Assembly (NCBI GenBank): GCA_016721825.1
Contig: JADKHI010000005.1
Span: 62,001 to 126,000, forward strand
Length of the DNA stretch: 64,000 nt
Source: Flavobacteriales bacterium
Lineage (GTDB): Bacteria > Bacteroidota > Bacteroidia > Flavobacteriales_F > PHOS-HE28
Direction: 5' to 3'
In this document: positions 26,021-33,830 of the stretch, piece by piece
How positions within the stretch are numbered: position 1 is the stretch's first letter
Layout: each line of letters begins with the position of its first letter
Translations under genes and position numbers: made by a program
Notes under the pieces: model-generated
Seen by the model: only the letters and a program-made list of their open reading frames with translations
The model's database searches: none
Told to the model about the DNA's origin: nothing

Positions 26021-27715
26021 ATGATCTTCTGCGCATTATGCATATCAACATTAAGTGTTGCACAGAGCCCTAGGACCGGCTTTCTTCCTCCCTTGGACAT
26101 CCCCTTGGAACTGTCCGGCAACTTCATGGAGCTACGGAGCGACCACTTCCACTCGGGCCTCGACTTCAAGACCTTGGGGCGGGAAGGGCTGAACGTGAAG
26201 GCCGTGGGTGATGGCTGGGTATCGCGGATCAAGATCAGTCCGTGGGGCTATGGCAAGGCCGTGTACATCGACCACCCGAACGGCACCACGTCGGTCTACG
26301 GGCACCTGAAGGAACTGAAAGGAGCGATCGCAAAGGCCACGCTCGATGCCCAGTACAAGGCCCGGGACTACAGCATCGATATTACGCCCGAGGCCGGAGC
26401 GTTGCCGGTAAAGGCCGGTGAAGTGATCGCCCTGAGCGGGAACACCGGAGGCAGCACGGCGCCCCACCTGCACTTCGAGATCCGCCGCACCAGCGACCAG
26501 CATGCCCTTGACCCTGAGGCCTATGGCATCGATCTGCCCGACACCACGCCCCCCCTGCTGCTCGGCCTGCGGATCGAAGCGTTGGAACCCAATTCACGTG
26601 TGGCACCCTACCCCCTGAAAGCCAAAGGGCTGGCCTTGCAGAAGCTGGACTCCACCTACACCTTGAAGACCGGGACCGAAGCCAAGGCCCTCGGAGCCAT
26701 TGCCCTGAGCCTCAACGCCATCGACAAGTACGACAACAGCGGCAACAGCTGCGGCATCCGGTCCATTGAGCTGTGGGTGGACGGCGTGCCCACCTTCAGC
26801 TGCCACCTGGACGAGATCGACTTCGGGCTGCAGCGCTTCTGCAACGCCTACATGGAATACGACCTGTTCAAGCGCAACGACCTGAACTACAACCGCTGCT
26901 ACCGCCTGCCGAACAACAAGCTGGCGGTCTACGGTCCGGAAGCAGCCCAAGGGCGGATCGTTCTGGCGTCCGGGGAACAACGCGCGGTGCGCTTCCGGGT
27001 AACGGATGCCAATGGGAACGTGAGCATCCTGCGTTTCACCCTAGTCGGAGCTACCGCCACCGAGGCGGCCGCCTGGTCCGTACCGACCGAACAAGGGGAG
27101 CTCTTCAGCTACAAGAACGAGAACACCCTGCAACGCCCCGGCCTTCGGTTCAACCTGGGGCCCAACGCCTTGTACCAGTATGAACGCATCACCTACACCA
27201 CTCGACCTGCACCGGCCAAGGCGCTGACACCCCTCCACATCGTGCACGACCCACTGGTGCCGTTGCACATCGCTGGGGAGCTGGCGGTGGAAGTGAGCAA
27301 GCCACCCGCGCGGACCGACAAGTTGCTGCTGGTGAAGGTGGCGGACAACGGTGCCGTATCCGCACAAGGCGGGCATTATGCCAACGGCTGGGTCACCAGC
27401 AAGGTAAAGAGCTTCGGTGCCTACACGGTGATGCTGGACACCATTGCACCCAAGATCACGCCCCTGGACCTGAAGGCCGACATGAAGGGGCGTAAGACCT
27501 TCGGCCTGAAGGTGGCCGATGACCTGAGCGGACTGGACCAATGGTCCGGCACCTTGGATGGGGAGTGGATCCTGCTGGAGTTCGAGCCGAAGTCCAAGAC
27601 GCTGCGCCACACCTTCGATGACCGGAGCAACGCACCCGGCAAACACACCTTCAAGCTGGAGGTGAACGACGACCGGGGGAACCGGAACAGCTACACCACC
27701 ACCTTCACCCGTTAG
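26021..27715 (+). CDS. M23-family (LytM-type) peptidase, secreted
   Basis: The 564-residue product has a signal peptide ending at SVAQ. The LytM zinc site lies near the N-terminus: His44-x3-Asp48 (HFHSGLDF) and HLH at 149-151 (APHLHFEIR). The remainder (about 165-564) is beta-sandwich, Ig-like. M23 enzymes cut peptidoglycan cross-links; all metal ligands are present, so it should be active. The start is uncertain: the ATG at 26021 gives a signal without basic residues, while an in-frame ATG at 25952 would give an N-terminus with Arg residues (MTRRSPGSR). Earlier starts run antisense to the coiled-coil gene and are not credible. Confidence 0.88.
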   Translation: MIFCALCISTLSVAQSPRTGFLPPLDIPLELSGNFMELRSDHFHSGLDFKTLGREGLNVKAVGDGWVSRIKISPWGYGKAVYIDHPNGTTSVYGHLKELKGAIAKATLDAQYKARDYSIDITPEAGALPVKAGEVIALSGNTGGSTAPHLHFEIRRTSDQHALDPEAYGIDLPDTTPPLLLGLRIEALEPNSRVAPYPLKAKGLALQKLDSTYTLKTGTEAKALGAIALSLNAIDKYDNSGNSCGIRSIELWVDGVPTFSCHLDEIDFGLQRFCNAYMEYDLFKRNDLNYNRCYRLPNNKLAVYGPEAAQGRIVLASGEQRAVRFRVTDANGNVSILRFTLVGATATEAAAWSVPTEQGELFSYKNENTLQRPGLRFNLGPNALYQYERITYTTRPAPAKALTPLHIVHDPLVPLHIAGELAVEVSKPPARTDKLLLVKVADNGAVSAQGGHYANGWVTSKVKSFGAYTVMLDTIAPKITPLDLKADMKGRKTFGLKVADDLSGLDQWSGTLDGEWILLEFEPKSKTLRHTFDDRSNAPGKHTFKLEVNDDRGNRNSYTTTFTR

Positions 27716-27792
27716 GTCGGCGCGACTTTCCGGGGTGAAAGCGCCCTTGGGTCATTGGGATCGACTACTTTGATCGGCCATCCAGTCCTCCC

Positions 27793-28188
27793 ATGGCCGT
27801 TCAGCAGCGCATCATCACCTTACCCCGCGGACCGGCTGGTCCCATACCTGAGCGGCTCCCGTCAGGCACTGGGTCTTCGCATGCCACCGCTGCGGACCTA
27901 GGGGAAACCACCACGATCGTTCATCCTGCTACCATTCACGCACAGGCCCTGCTTCCACAAGCTGTCGCGCGAAGGGAAGTGCTGCTGGGTTTCTGGGACA
28001 ATGTGCCACAACGGGCGGTGGAGATGGAGACCCGACCCAAGCGATCGGCGCCTGCAGTGGTCGTCAAGCAACACCTGCCCAGCCGCTTCGATTCGCCCAT
28101 GGTGGAAGTGAGCGTGATGTTGTTCCTCACCATCATCGCCATCCTGATCGAGCGCCTCGCGATCTACTGGTTCATGGTGCCCTTCTGA
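27793..28188 (+). CDS. GFWD-motif single-pass membrane protein, copy A
   Basis: The 131-residue product has a variable N-terminus, then HPA..., REVLLGFWDNVP (about 60-72), a basic linker, and one C-terminal membrane helix (about 103-125; EVSVMLFLTIIAILIERLAIYWF) with a buried Glu-Arg pair. The next gene encodes a paralogue with the same block order. I know no named family. The N-terminal part should be cytoplasmic and the very short tail outside, or the reverse; the sequence does not decide. Confidence 0.7.
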   Translation: MAVQQRIITLPRGPAGPIPERLPSGTGSSHATAADLGETTTIVHPATIHAQALLPQAVARREVLLGFWDNVPQRAVEMETRPKRSAPAVVVKQHLPSRFDSPMVEVSVMLFLTIIAILIERLAIYWFMVPF

Positions 28189-28396
28189 TGGTGATCGGTT
28201 CTCCGGTATGACACTGCCATGATGGACCGGCGGCAACCGTTGTTCAACGATCCACGTCTTCAACCTGTGTACGGATCCTTGGCCGTTACTTGCACAGGAA
28301 GGACCTGATCCATGAACTTTGCACACCCCGGAACGGATCTGGCCCCAACAGCACCGCTCAACGAGGCGACCTCTCACATCATCGCCACCTTAGCGC

Positions 28397-28780
28397 ATGT
28401 CCCCTAGCGCGGAACCACTGATCTCCACCAGCTTCGCCCCGCCCCCACCGGGCACGGTCGAACGTGTGCATGGGCATGGTGCGCAGGCACCGATCCTGCA
28501 CCCGGCGGCGGCGCTGGCCACGCAGCAAGCCCGCATGGCCCTGAAGGAACAGGAGGTGGTGCTCGGCTTCTGGGACAGCTGCCCGCTGGACGAACGCGAC
28601 CGACCCGGAGGCATGGTGCGCCGTGGCATGACCACCGACCAGTGGCGCGAGAAGCAGAAGGAAATGAGCATCTACGGTCCGGTGGCCGAAGTGGGCCTGA
28701 TGATCATGCTGACCATCTTCGGTGTGATGGTGGAGCGCGTGGTGGTCTTCTTCTTCTCCACGAACGACCTGCAGTTCTGA
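28397..28780 (+). CDS. GFWD-motif single-pass membrane protein, copy B
   Basis: The 127-residue product is a paralogue of the protein at 27793-28188. Shared parts are ILHPAA, EQEVVLGFWDSCP and a C-terminal helix with the same pattern (VGLMIMLTIFGVMVERVVVFFF), again with Glu-Arg inside the helix; the middle differs (GMTTDQWREKQKEMS). The two genes are 208 bases apart, which suggests an old tandem duplication. The gene is followed after 10 bases by the HExxH protein gene. No function is assigned. Confidence 0.72.
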   Translation: MSPSAEPLISTSFAPPPPGTVERVHGHGAQAPILHPAAALATQQARMALKEQEVVLGFWDSCPLDERDRPGGMVRRGMTTDQWREKQKEMSIYGPVAEVGLMIMLTIFGVMVERVVVFFFSTNDLQF

Positions 28781-28790
28781 GGCTTTCCGG

Positions 28791-29399
28791 GTGAGCACCC
28801 CTGCCCTATCCCGGCTCATCGATGGTGAGGGGAAGCTTCAACCGGCGATCCTGCTAGCGCTTGCGCGTGTTACCCGCGTGGACCCTTCCCTGCTCGAAGC
28901 CTGTCGCATCCGTCCGGCCGCCCGCAACTGGCTCCGAGTGCCGTGGTACCATCCGGGCAAAGGCGGTGGCGCCATCACCTTGGGGCGAAGCATCTACTTC
29001 AACCGCAACTGGTTCAGCCTTGCCGGAGCTGGTGCGCGTGGCGATGGCAGTTTGGAAAGCACGTGGCGCTGGTTCAGTCACTTGGCCCATGAGGTGGGTC
29101 ACCTGCCGCAAGCGGAACGGTATGGCCGGGGCTTCGGGGGAAGAGCGAGCTACGTGGCGGCTTTCACCGGGCAATACCTCTGGCGGGCCTTGAGCCTGAA
29201 GGGTGAGGTACACGATGGCGCCGCATTGGAGCGCGAGGCTGACCGGGGCCGCTGGGTGCTACACAGACTGGTCGGCGCGAGGCCCTTGATCCACCCGCTG
29301 GTGCAAGCGGTACACGCTGGCGATGTGGAAGCCGTGAAGACCTGGTGTCTCGCCAACGCTTCCGCGATCGAAGCCGCGCACCGGGCCTACCCGTACTGA
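28791..29399 (+). CDS. HExxH (zincin-like) putative metalloprotease, DUF4157-like
   Basis: The 202-residue product starts at a GTG. A zinc site HEVGH occupies His100-His104, and the downstream ALEREADRG segment (Glu147/Glu149, Asp151) could give the third ligand, the layout of small zincins similar to DUF4157 proteins. It has no signal peptide or membrane helix. An ITLGRSIYFNRNW segment before the site resembles the edge strand of such folds. It follows the GFWD copy B gene by 10 bases, so the two may be co-expressed. The match to any named family is weak. Confidence 0.68.
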   Translation: MSTPALSRLIDGEGKLQPAILLALARVTRVDPSLLEACRIRPAARNWLRVPWYHPGKGGGAITLGRSIYFNRNWFSLAGAGARGDGSLESTWRWFSHLAHEVGHLPQAERYGRGFGGRASYVAAFTGQYLWRALSLKGEVHDGAALEREADRGRWVLHRLVGARPLIHPLVQAVHAGDVEAVKTWCLANASAIEAAHRAYPY

Positions 29400-29403
29400 G
29401 CGT

Positions 29404-30078
29404 TCACGGGCACACCTTGTCCGACACCTTATCGAACGAAGCGCAGGGCTCGCCGGTAATGGGGATCGGTGGCCCGAGGAAGCGGGGTGACGTGCCCAGC
29501 CACACATCCGTACAGGCCTTCAGGCACGCCAGTGGTTCACGCACCCGGCTGCCACCGCACACGCTGCCCTGGGGTGGATCGGCCCGCATGCCGACCACTT
29601 GGATGCCTGCCGCCTTGGCCAGGTAGATGGCCCGTGGCAGGTGGAAGGCCTGGCTCACGATCACCGCATCCTGTACCTGGAACACCTTGCGCGCCCGCAC
29701 CATGGTGTCGTGCGTGTCGAAGCCCGCATGGTCCAGGAAGATGTGGTTCACGGGCACACCGCGTTCCACCAGCCACGCCTTCATCGCGTTCACCTCGTCG
29801 TACTGCCGTTGGCCATGGTCACCGCTGAGCAAGAGGCGCTGCACACGACCGGTTGTGTACAGTTCGAGCGCCGTTCCCAAGCGTTCCTCCAAACAGCCGG
29901 AGACGGCCTCCCCGTTCACCCGGCAACCCAGCACGATGGCCGTGGTGGCCTTCACCTGTGCATTGCGGTCCACCAAGGCATCCGCAGCGGCCCCTTGAAC
30001 CACGCGATACGAAACAAGCAAGAGCAGCAGGCCCAGCAGCCCGCCGATCACCGCGACCCAGAGCAGTTTCCGCAGCAA
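29404..30078 (-). CDS. SanA/YdcF-like (DUF218) membrane protein
   Basis: The 224-residue product has one N-terminal membrane helix (about 5-23) and a DUF218 domain: AIVLGCRV (strand 1), LEERLGTALELYTTGRVQRLLLSGD, FDTHDTMVRARKVF, and AVIVSQAFHLPRAIYLAKAAGI. Members such as SanA affect envelope permeability and peptidoglycan-linked functions in Gram-negatives; the biochemical activity is uncertain. It begins 6 bases after the T9SS gene stop, so the two share an operon. Confidence 0.85.
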   Translation of the reverse strand: MLRKLLWVAVIGGLLGLLLLLVSYRVVQGAAADALVDRNAQVKATTAIVLGCRVNGEAVSGCLEERLGTALELYTTGRVQRLLLSGDHGQRQYDEVNAMKAWLVERGVPVNHIFLDHAGFDTHDTMVRARKVFQVQDAVIVSQAFHLPRAIYLAKAAGIQVVGMRADPPQGSVCGGSRVREPLACLKACTDVWLGTSPRFLGPPIPITGEPCASFDKVSDKVCP

Positions 30079-30084
30079 GTGCTT

Positions 30085-31152
30085 CTAGTGTTGCACGCTC
30101 AAGCGGACCGTGCGCACCTCGCTCCTACCCGTGACCTGCAGCGTGTACAAGCCACTGGCAAGGCCGGAGACATCGAATGACGTGTTCCCCTGACGACCCG
30201 TCGTGGGAACGTTAAGCACCGTACGCCCTTCGGCATCCAGCACCTGTGCGCTCACCGCATCCACGGGCAAGGCCACCCACGCCAGCTGATCGGCCGGGTT
30301 CGGCATCACCCGCAACGCGCGGTCGGAGTTGATCACCGTGTTCAAGCCGGTGGCGATGGTCGTGGGGTCGTAGTAGAAACGCGCACCCACCGGGTTACCG
30401 GCCAGGGTGGTAATGGTGAGCACGGGCGCGTCCATGCCTTGGGCAACCCACTTGTACTCGATGGTCTCGATGGCAGGCAGCTGGAAGCCGATGCCGAACT
30501 GGTCCACGTAGATGGTGTCTGAACGACTGATGCGGCTTTCGACACGAAGCACTTCGAAGGTATCGGCCGGCAGGTAGAGCGTGCCCCAGCCATCCACCGT
30601 GTTGTGCCGCCATTGCTCCTCACCGAAATACAGGATGGTGGGCACCGACACGTTCCAAGTGCTGAAGGAGCTGTCCACGTTGCCGTAGTCCATGGGGAAA
30701 CGGAAGATGTGATCGACGGGGTCGCGCTGCACCGAGCTGGGCAGGCCGTTGATGGTGGCGCCGAAGCCCACGTTGCTGAACGCCGAACCGCTCTTCTTGT
30801 AGTAGTCGTACAGGTCCTGGATCTGCAGCTGCGCGAAGCCGATGGAGGCGCCCTTCATGGCGTAGTCGGCATCCCAGTCGGGGTAGATGAAGGGGTTATT
30901 GAAGAAGAACTGGTACAACAGCGGCGTGCTGGCCACCGTTACCGCCGTGTCCGCGCCCTCACCTTGCGGTACCAAATTGCTGAAGTCCCAGATGTGCCCC
31001 GGTCCCGTATCCCCCGCATCGAAAGTGGTGGGCGTGTCGTTCTGGTACCGCATGGTATCGCCCGCCGAAGGCATGTCCGCCTGCCCGATGGTGATCTGGG
31101 CCTGGCCCAGGGTTGCTGTTGTGAAAAGGGCGAGCGTAACGAGTTGTTTCAT
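30085..31152 (-). CDS. Secreted protein with T9SS type A sorting domain
   Basis: The 355-residue product has a signal peptide (MKQLVTLALFTTATLGQAQ). The body is beta-rich with no known catalytic motif. The last 80 residues form a T9SS type A sorting domain (ALRVMPNPADQLAWVALP ... GLASGLYTLQVTGRSEVRTVRLSVQH), so the protein should cross the outer membrane by T9SS and be released or anchored. Start chosen at 31152, where the signal begins and a perfect box TAGCTTTG lies 17 bases upstream; 18 in-frame codons further upstream are unsupported. Confidence 0.88.
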   Translation of the reverse strand: MKQLVTLALFTTATLGQAQITIGQADMPSAGDTMRYQNDTPTTFDAGDTGPGHIWDFSNLVPQGEGADTAVTVASTPLLYQFFFNNPFIYPDWDADYAMKGASIGFAQLQIQDLYDYYKKSGSAFSNVGFGATINGLPSSVQRDPVDHIFRFPMDYGNVDSSFSTWNVSVPTILYFGEEQWRHNTVDGWGTLYLPADTFEVLRVESRISRSDTIYVDQFGIGFQLPAIETIEYKWVAQGMDAPVLTITTLAGNPVGARFYYDPTTIATGLNTVINSDRALRVMPNPADQLAWVALPVDAVSAQVLDAEGRTVLNVPTTGRQGNTSFDVSGLASGLYTLQVTGRSEVRTVRLSVQH

Positions 31153-31169
31153 GGGTCCGGTGCTTCGAG

Positions 31170-31177
31170 CAAAGCTA
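31170..31177 (-). promoter_or_regulatory. -7 promoter box for the T9SS protein-SanA operon
   Basis: The minus strand reads TAGCTTTG, a perfect TAnnTTTG match, 17 bases before the ATG at 31152. Confidence 0.6.
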
Positions 31178-31240
31178 GACCCTGCGCTCCACTTCCTCCA
31201 CGGCATGTGCTTTGGTACCTGCGCCCCACCCCCGCCAAGC

Positions 31241-31248
31241 TACTTTTG
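31241..31248 (+). promoter_or_regulatory. -7 promoter box, near-leaderless start
   Basis: TACTTTTG is a perfect TAnnTTTG match and ends 4 bases before the ATG at 31253. A TTTG at 31211-31214 could be the upstream element, though its spacing (26 bases) is longer than usual. Confidence 0.6.
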
Positions 31249-31252
31249 CACC

Positions 31253-31885
31253 ATGCGTCCGCTGCACCTCCTTCTCTGCCTCCTGCTGCTCACCGGTGTC
31301 CATGCCCAGAACACCGCGACCCAGCGCGAGCTGTTGCAGTTCAGCGGCGTGGTGGTCACGGGCGACAGCCTCGATCCCGTGCCCTTCACCAGCATCCTGA
31401 TCAAGGGTTCGTACCGCGGTACGGTCAGCGACGTCTACGGCTACTTCAGCTTCGTGGCCGAGGAGGGTGATACGCTGCAATTCGCGGCGGTGGGCTTCAA
31501 GCGCGGCAGCTTCGTGATCCCCTCCGATCTGCCGGACAACAAGTACTCCATGATCCACCAGTTGTATCCGGACACGATCATGCTGGGCGAACACCAGGTG
31601 AGCCCCTGGCCCAGCAAGGAGCAGTTCGCCGATGCCTTCCTGAACCTGGAGCTGAAGGAGGACGACTACCTGCGCGCCATGCGCAACCTGAGCCCCGCAC
31701 AGATGATCCAGCACATGGAGGACATGCCGCCGGATGCCGCAGGCAGCTACCAGAGCCTGGCCATGCTCAACCAGACACAACTCTATCAGCAGGGTGGCAT
31801 GCCCACCATCAACCTCATGAACCCCATCGCCTGGGCGCAGTTCCTGCAGGCGTGGCGCAGCGGGGCGTATAAGAAGAAGAAGTGA
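31253..31885 (+). CDS. Secreted protein with carboxypeptidase-like regulatory domain
   Basis: The 210-residue product has a signal peptide ending in VHAQ and a CarboxypepD_reg-like beta sandwich (about 30-105: FSGVVVTGDSLDPVPFTSILIKGSYRGTVSDVYGYFSFVAEEGDTLQFAAVGF), the fold that also heads many TonB receptors, but here no plug or barrel follows. The C-terminal half is helical and Met/Gln-rich, ending in a Lys tail. It is probably periplasmic. Role unknown. Confidence 0.82.
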   Translation: MRPLHLLLCLLLLTGVHAQNTATQRELLQFSGVVVTGDSLDPVPFTSILIKGSYRGTVSDVYGYFSFVAEEGDTLQFAAVGFKRGSFVIPSDLPDNKYSMIHQLYPDTIMLGEHQVSPWPSKEQFADAFLNLELKEDDYLRAMRNLSPAQMIQHMEDMPPDAAGSYQSLAMLNQTQLYQQGGMPTINLMNPIAWAQFLQAWRSGAYKKKK

Positions 31886-31920
31886 GGCTGGCCGACGGGA
31901 AGGGCGCTGGAAGGAATTTC

Positions 31921-31950
31921 CATCAGGGTCACACGAAGTGGACCCTGATG
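31921..31950. terminator. Hairpin after the regulatory-domain protein
   Basis: CATCAGGGTC/GACCCTGATG is a perfect 10-bp stem with a 10-base loop, 35 bases after the stop codon. It shares the arm CAGGGTC/GACCCTG with the hairpin at 32149-32176. Confidence 0.65.
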
Positions 31951-32148
31951 CCGAAAGAACCCTTATGAAAGCGAACGCGTCCTTCTTGAGAGGACGAACA
32001 TTGCACGCCAACCCTGTTACCGGCAAATGGGCCTAGGCCGATCGCACAACGGACTATCTTCATTCCAGCACATCATTCTATCCCACAGGGGAGAAACACC
32101 ATGCACCTGTCATTCACTTCCAGGACATTCTGATCGGGGATGCGTCGG
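31951..32148. other. Intergenic stretch between two related hairpins
   Basis: Together with the flanking hairpins this is a 315-base gene-free gap (31886-32200). Composition becomes more AT-rich toward the right. No reading frame with support, RNA gene or clear promoter was found. The edge of the acquired gene may lie here. Confidence 0.4.
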
Positions 32149-32176
32149 CCTCAGGGTCCCTGCGGAGACCCTGAGG
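32149..32176. repeat. Second hairpin of the CAGGGTC type, upstream of the AT-rich gene
   Basis: CCTCAGGGTC/GACCCTGAGG is a perfect 10-bp stem with an 8-base loop followed by GAAAATC. It ends 24 bases before the ATG at 32201, where a terminator would isolate the gene from upstream reading. Confidence 0.6.
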
Positions 32177-32200
32177 GAAAATCAAAATGAAAATACGCAC

Positions 32201-32869
32201 ATGCCTCGCAAACTCTCACCGCAAGAAAGAAAGGTTGCCTTTTCACACACGATTGATCAGGTTCAAGGTTTGAAGCTTCAGTTCACGGCTAACCAAGCAG
32301 ACAAACTGTGCAATTATAATCAAGCAATCGATGACGTCAAGATTGCAATCGATTGTATTAAAAAAGTCGTGTTACTTCAACGTAAAATAAAGAGGTTGGA
32401 CGACCTCATCATTTCTAGCCTTTGGCAAAAAGCCATTATGAGTTACGGACGGTGTTTCAACAAACCTCTTAGACTTCAGGCAACGAAGGTTTTTAAGTCT
32501 ACAGAATCACTAACATATCATCAATCCGTTCAAGCATTACGCGATCAGTACATCGGACATCAGGGATCACACCCTAGGGCTGCACGAGAAGTCATAGTCA
32601 TTGTGCGAAACTCGAAGAATGGATACTGGCCAGAGTTCCACGACACAGGTCTCGTTCAAATCGGCAACTACCTCAACCCGACGAAAACACTTCGGCATTT
32701 CAAATTGCTCATTGCTGGAATGGAAGCAGAAGCAAAAGAAATAGTGAATGTCTTGGGAAAACAGGTTATGAAAGAACCCAGAGTTCTAAGGTGGATTGTT
32801 CAGCGTGAAAAGGCAAGTGGAAGCAAGCTCTTTGATCACATTCAATTCGACTTGTTACCTAACGATTAA
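32201..32869 (+). CDS. AT-rich orphan gene with HEPN-like R-x5-H motif
   Basis: The 222-residue product is all-helical and cytoplasmic. A segment LRDQYIGHQG has Arg114-x5-His120, like the R-x4-6-H active motif of HEPN RNases of the AbiU2/AbiV-like kind, following a helix where an AVKSL-type region would be expected. The coding sequence is clearly more AT-rich than its neighbours and uses codons such as AAA, ATT and TTT that are rare elsewhere in the window, so it is probably acquired. The ATG at 32201 starts a normal helix; longer in-frame readings run through the hairpin. HEPN membership rests on one motif. Confidence 0.6.
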   Translation: MPRKLSPQERKVAFSHTIDQVQGLKLQFTANQADKLCNYNQAIDDVKIAIDCIKKVVLLQRKIKRLDDLIISSLWQKAIMSYGRCFNKPLRLQATKVFKSTESLTYHQSVQALRDQYIGHQGSHPRAAREVIVIVRNSKNGYWPEFHDTGLVQIGNYLNPTKTLRHFKLLIAGMEAEAKEIVNVLGKQVMKEPRVLRWIVQREKASGSKLFDHIQFDLLPND

Positions 32870-32884
32870 CCCCCCCCAACGCAG

Positions 32885-32911
32885 CAACCCCCGCCTTGTG
32901 GGCAGGGGTTG
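32885..32911. terminator. Hairpin between convergent genes
   Basis: CAACCCCCGCC...GGCAGGGGTTG forms a GC-rich stem with one mismatch between the AT-rich gene (plus strand) and the fibronectin-like gene (minus strand). Confidence 0.55.
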
Positions 32912-32967
32912 TGCATGGAGGAAGGGAGAGACTCCGGGCCATCCGCTCGTGATGGCGCGCGGTGTGC

Positions 32968-33588
32968 TTAGGCGGCACGGCCCATGGCGGGGTCGCACTG
33001 GGCGCCTTCACCGGCCACGCCGATGGCGCTGACACAGAACCAGTAGGCTTTGTAACTGTCCAGCGCGGTGACCAAGTGGCGGACGCGGGTGGTGTAGCCA
33101 ACGGCTTCCCAGTTGCCATCCACAGCGGGGTCCTTGTCGGTCATCCAGATCTGGTAACCGTGCGCGCCATGCACGGTGGCCCAGCGCAGTTCCAGTTCGT
33201 TGCGGAGGCCGGTAAGGCGCGCCTCCATCCGCTTGCTGGTGCCGGGGATGCCGATGGGCTCCCGCTGTTTCGCCAGTTCGAAACCGCTGGTGCTGAGGAT
33301 GGCCGCATCGCCATTGCCCACACTGCGCACATAGTCCGCCGTGCTGGTGAGCTCCGCCTTGGCGTAGGTGGTAAGCTTGTTGCGGTCAAGCTTGCTCTGC
33401 TGGCTGCCGTTGGTGGCCAATTCAATGGCTGCCTGCAGCGCGTTCCCACGTGCGGTCAGATCGCTGAGCTTCACCGGTGGGTCGGGGAAGTGCGTGTTGC
33501 CCGTCAGCTTGGTCACCACGTTGCGGAGCAGCGCGAGTGTCTTCAGGGCGTTCATCAGGGAGAGGCCAGTGCGAATGTTCGCTTTCAT
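32968..33588 (-). CDS. Hypothetical protein with C-terminal fibronectin-III-like domain
   Basis: The 206-residue product has no signal peptide. The N-terminal half is helical (about 8-95). The C-terminal half (about 120-205) has the strand pattern of a fibronectin type III module: LELRWATVHGAHGYQIWMTDKDP...WEAVGYTTRVRHLVTALDSYKAYWFCVSAIGVAGEG. Similar two-part proteins are common in Bacteroidota but have no known role. Its upstream region holds three ATTCC-type palindromes and then the 22-bp repeat array. Confidence 0.75.
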   Translation of the reverse strand: MKANIRTGLSLMNALKTLALLRNVVTKLTGNTHFPDPPVKLSDLTARGNALQAAIELATNGSQQSKLDRNKLTTYAKAELTSTADYVRSVGNGDAAILSTSGFELAKQREPIGIPGTSKRMEARLTGLRNELELRWATVHGAHGYQIWMTDKDPAVDGNWEAVGYTTRVRHLVTALDSYKAYWFCVSAIGVAGEGAQCDPAMGRAA

Positions 33589-33692
33589 TGTTCTTCCGGT
33601 CTTCGGAGCCCCCTATCCGGCACAGGGTTGTGTGAGTGGATCCGGGGTTTGCAACGGGCCGTTCCGGAATTAGTTGATCCGGGGGCCTGCTT

Positions 33693-33786
33693 ATTCCGAA
33701 CGGCATTATTGCCCCCTTACAGAACACATATTACACGCGGCTTGCAGGCATTCTAATTCCCACAGGAATTATATTCCTGATGGAAT
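33693..33786. promoter_or_regulatory. Cluster of ATTCC-n4-GGAAT palindromes
   Basis: Two perfect copies (within AATTCCCACAGGAATT at 33755-33770 and ATTCCTGATGGAAT at 33773-33786) and one imperfect copy (ATTCCGAACGGCAT at 33693-33706) lie upstream of the minus-strand gene starting at 33588. The first two are 17 bases apart. This looks like a repressor operator set; the binding protein is unknown, and the nearby XRE regulator is a candidate. Confidence 0.45.
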
Positions 33787-33830
33787 AGTGGCCTTGATGT
33801 GCCGCAACCTTGCCTTGATCCAGGGTGTAT

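Noticed and set aside
28311..28406. 31-codon frame before GFWD copy B
   Set aside because: Overlaps the copy B start out of frame and has no helix, motif or promoter.
32027..32200. 58-codon extension of the AT-rich gene
   Set aside because: It runs through a perfect hairpin and has no structure; the ATG at 32201 starts the helical domain.
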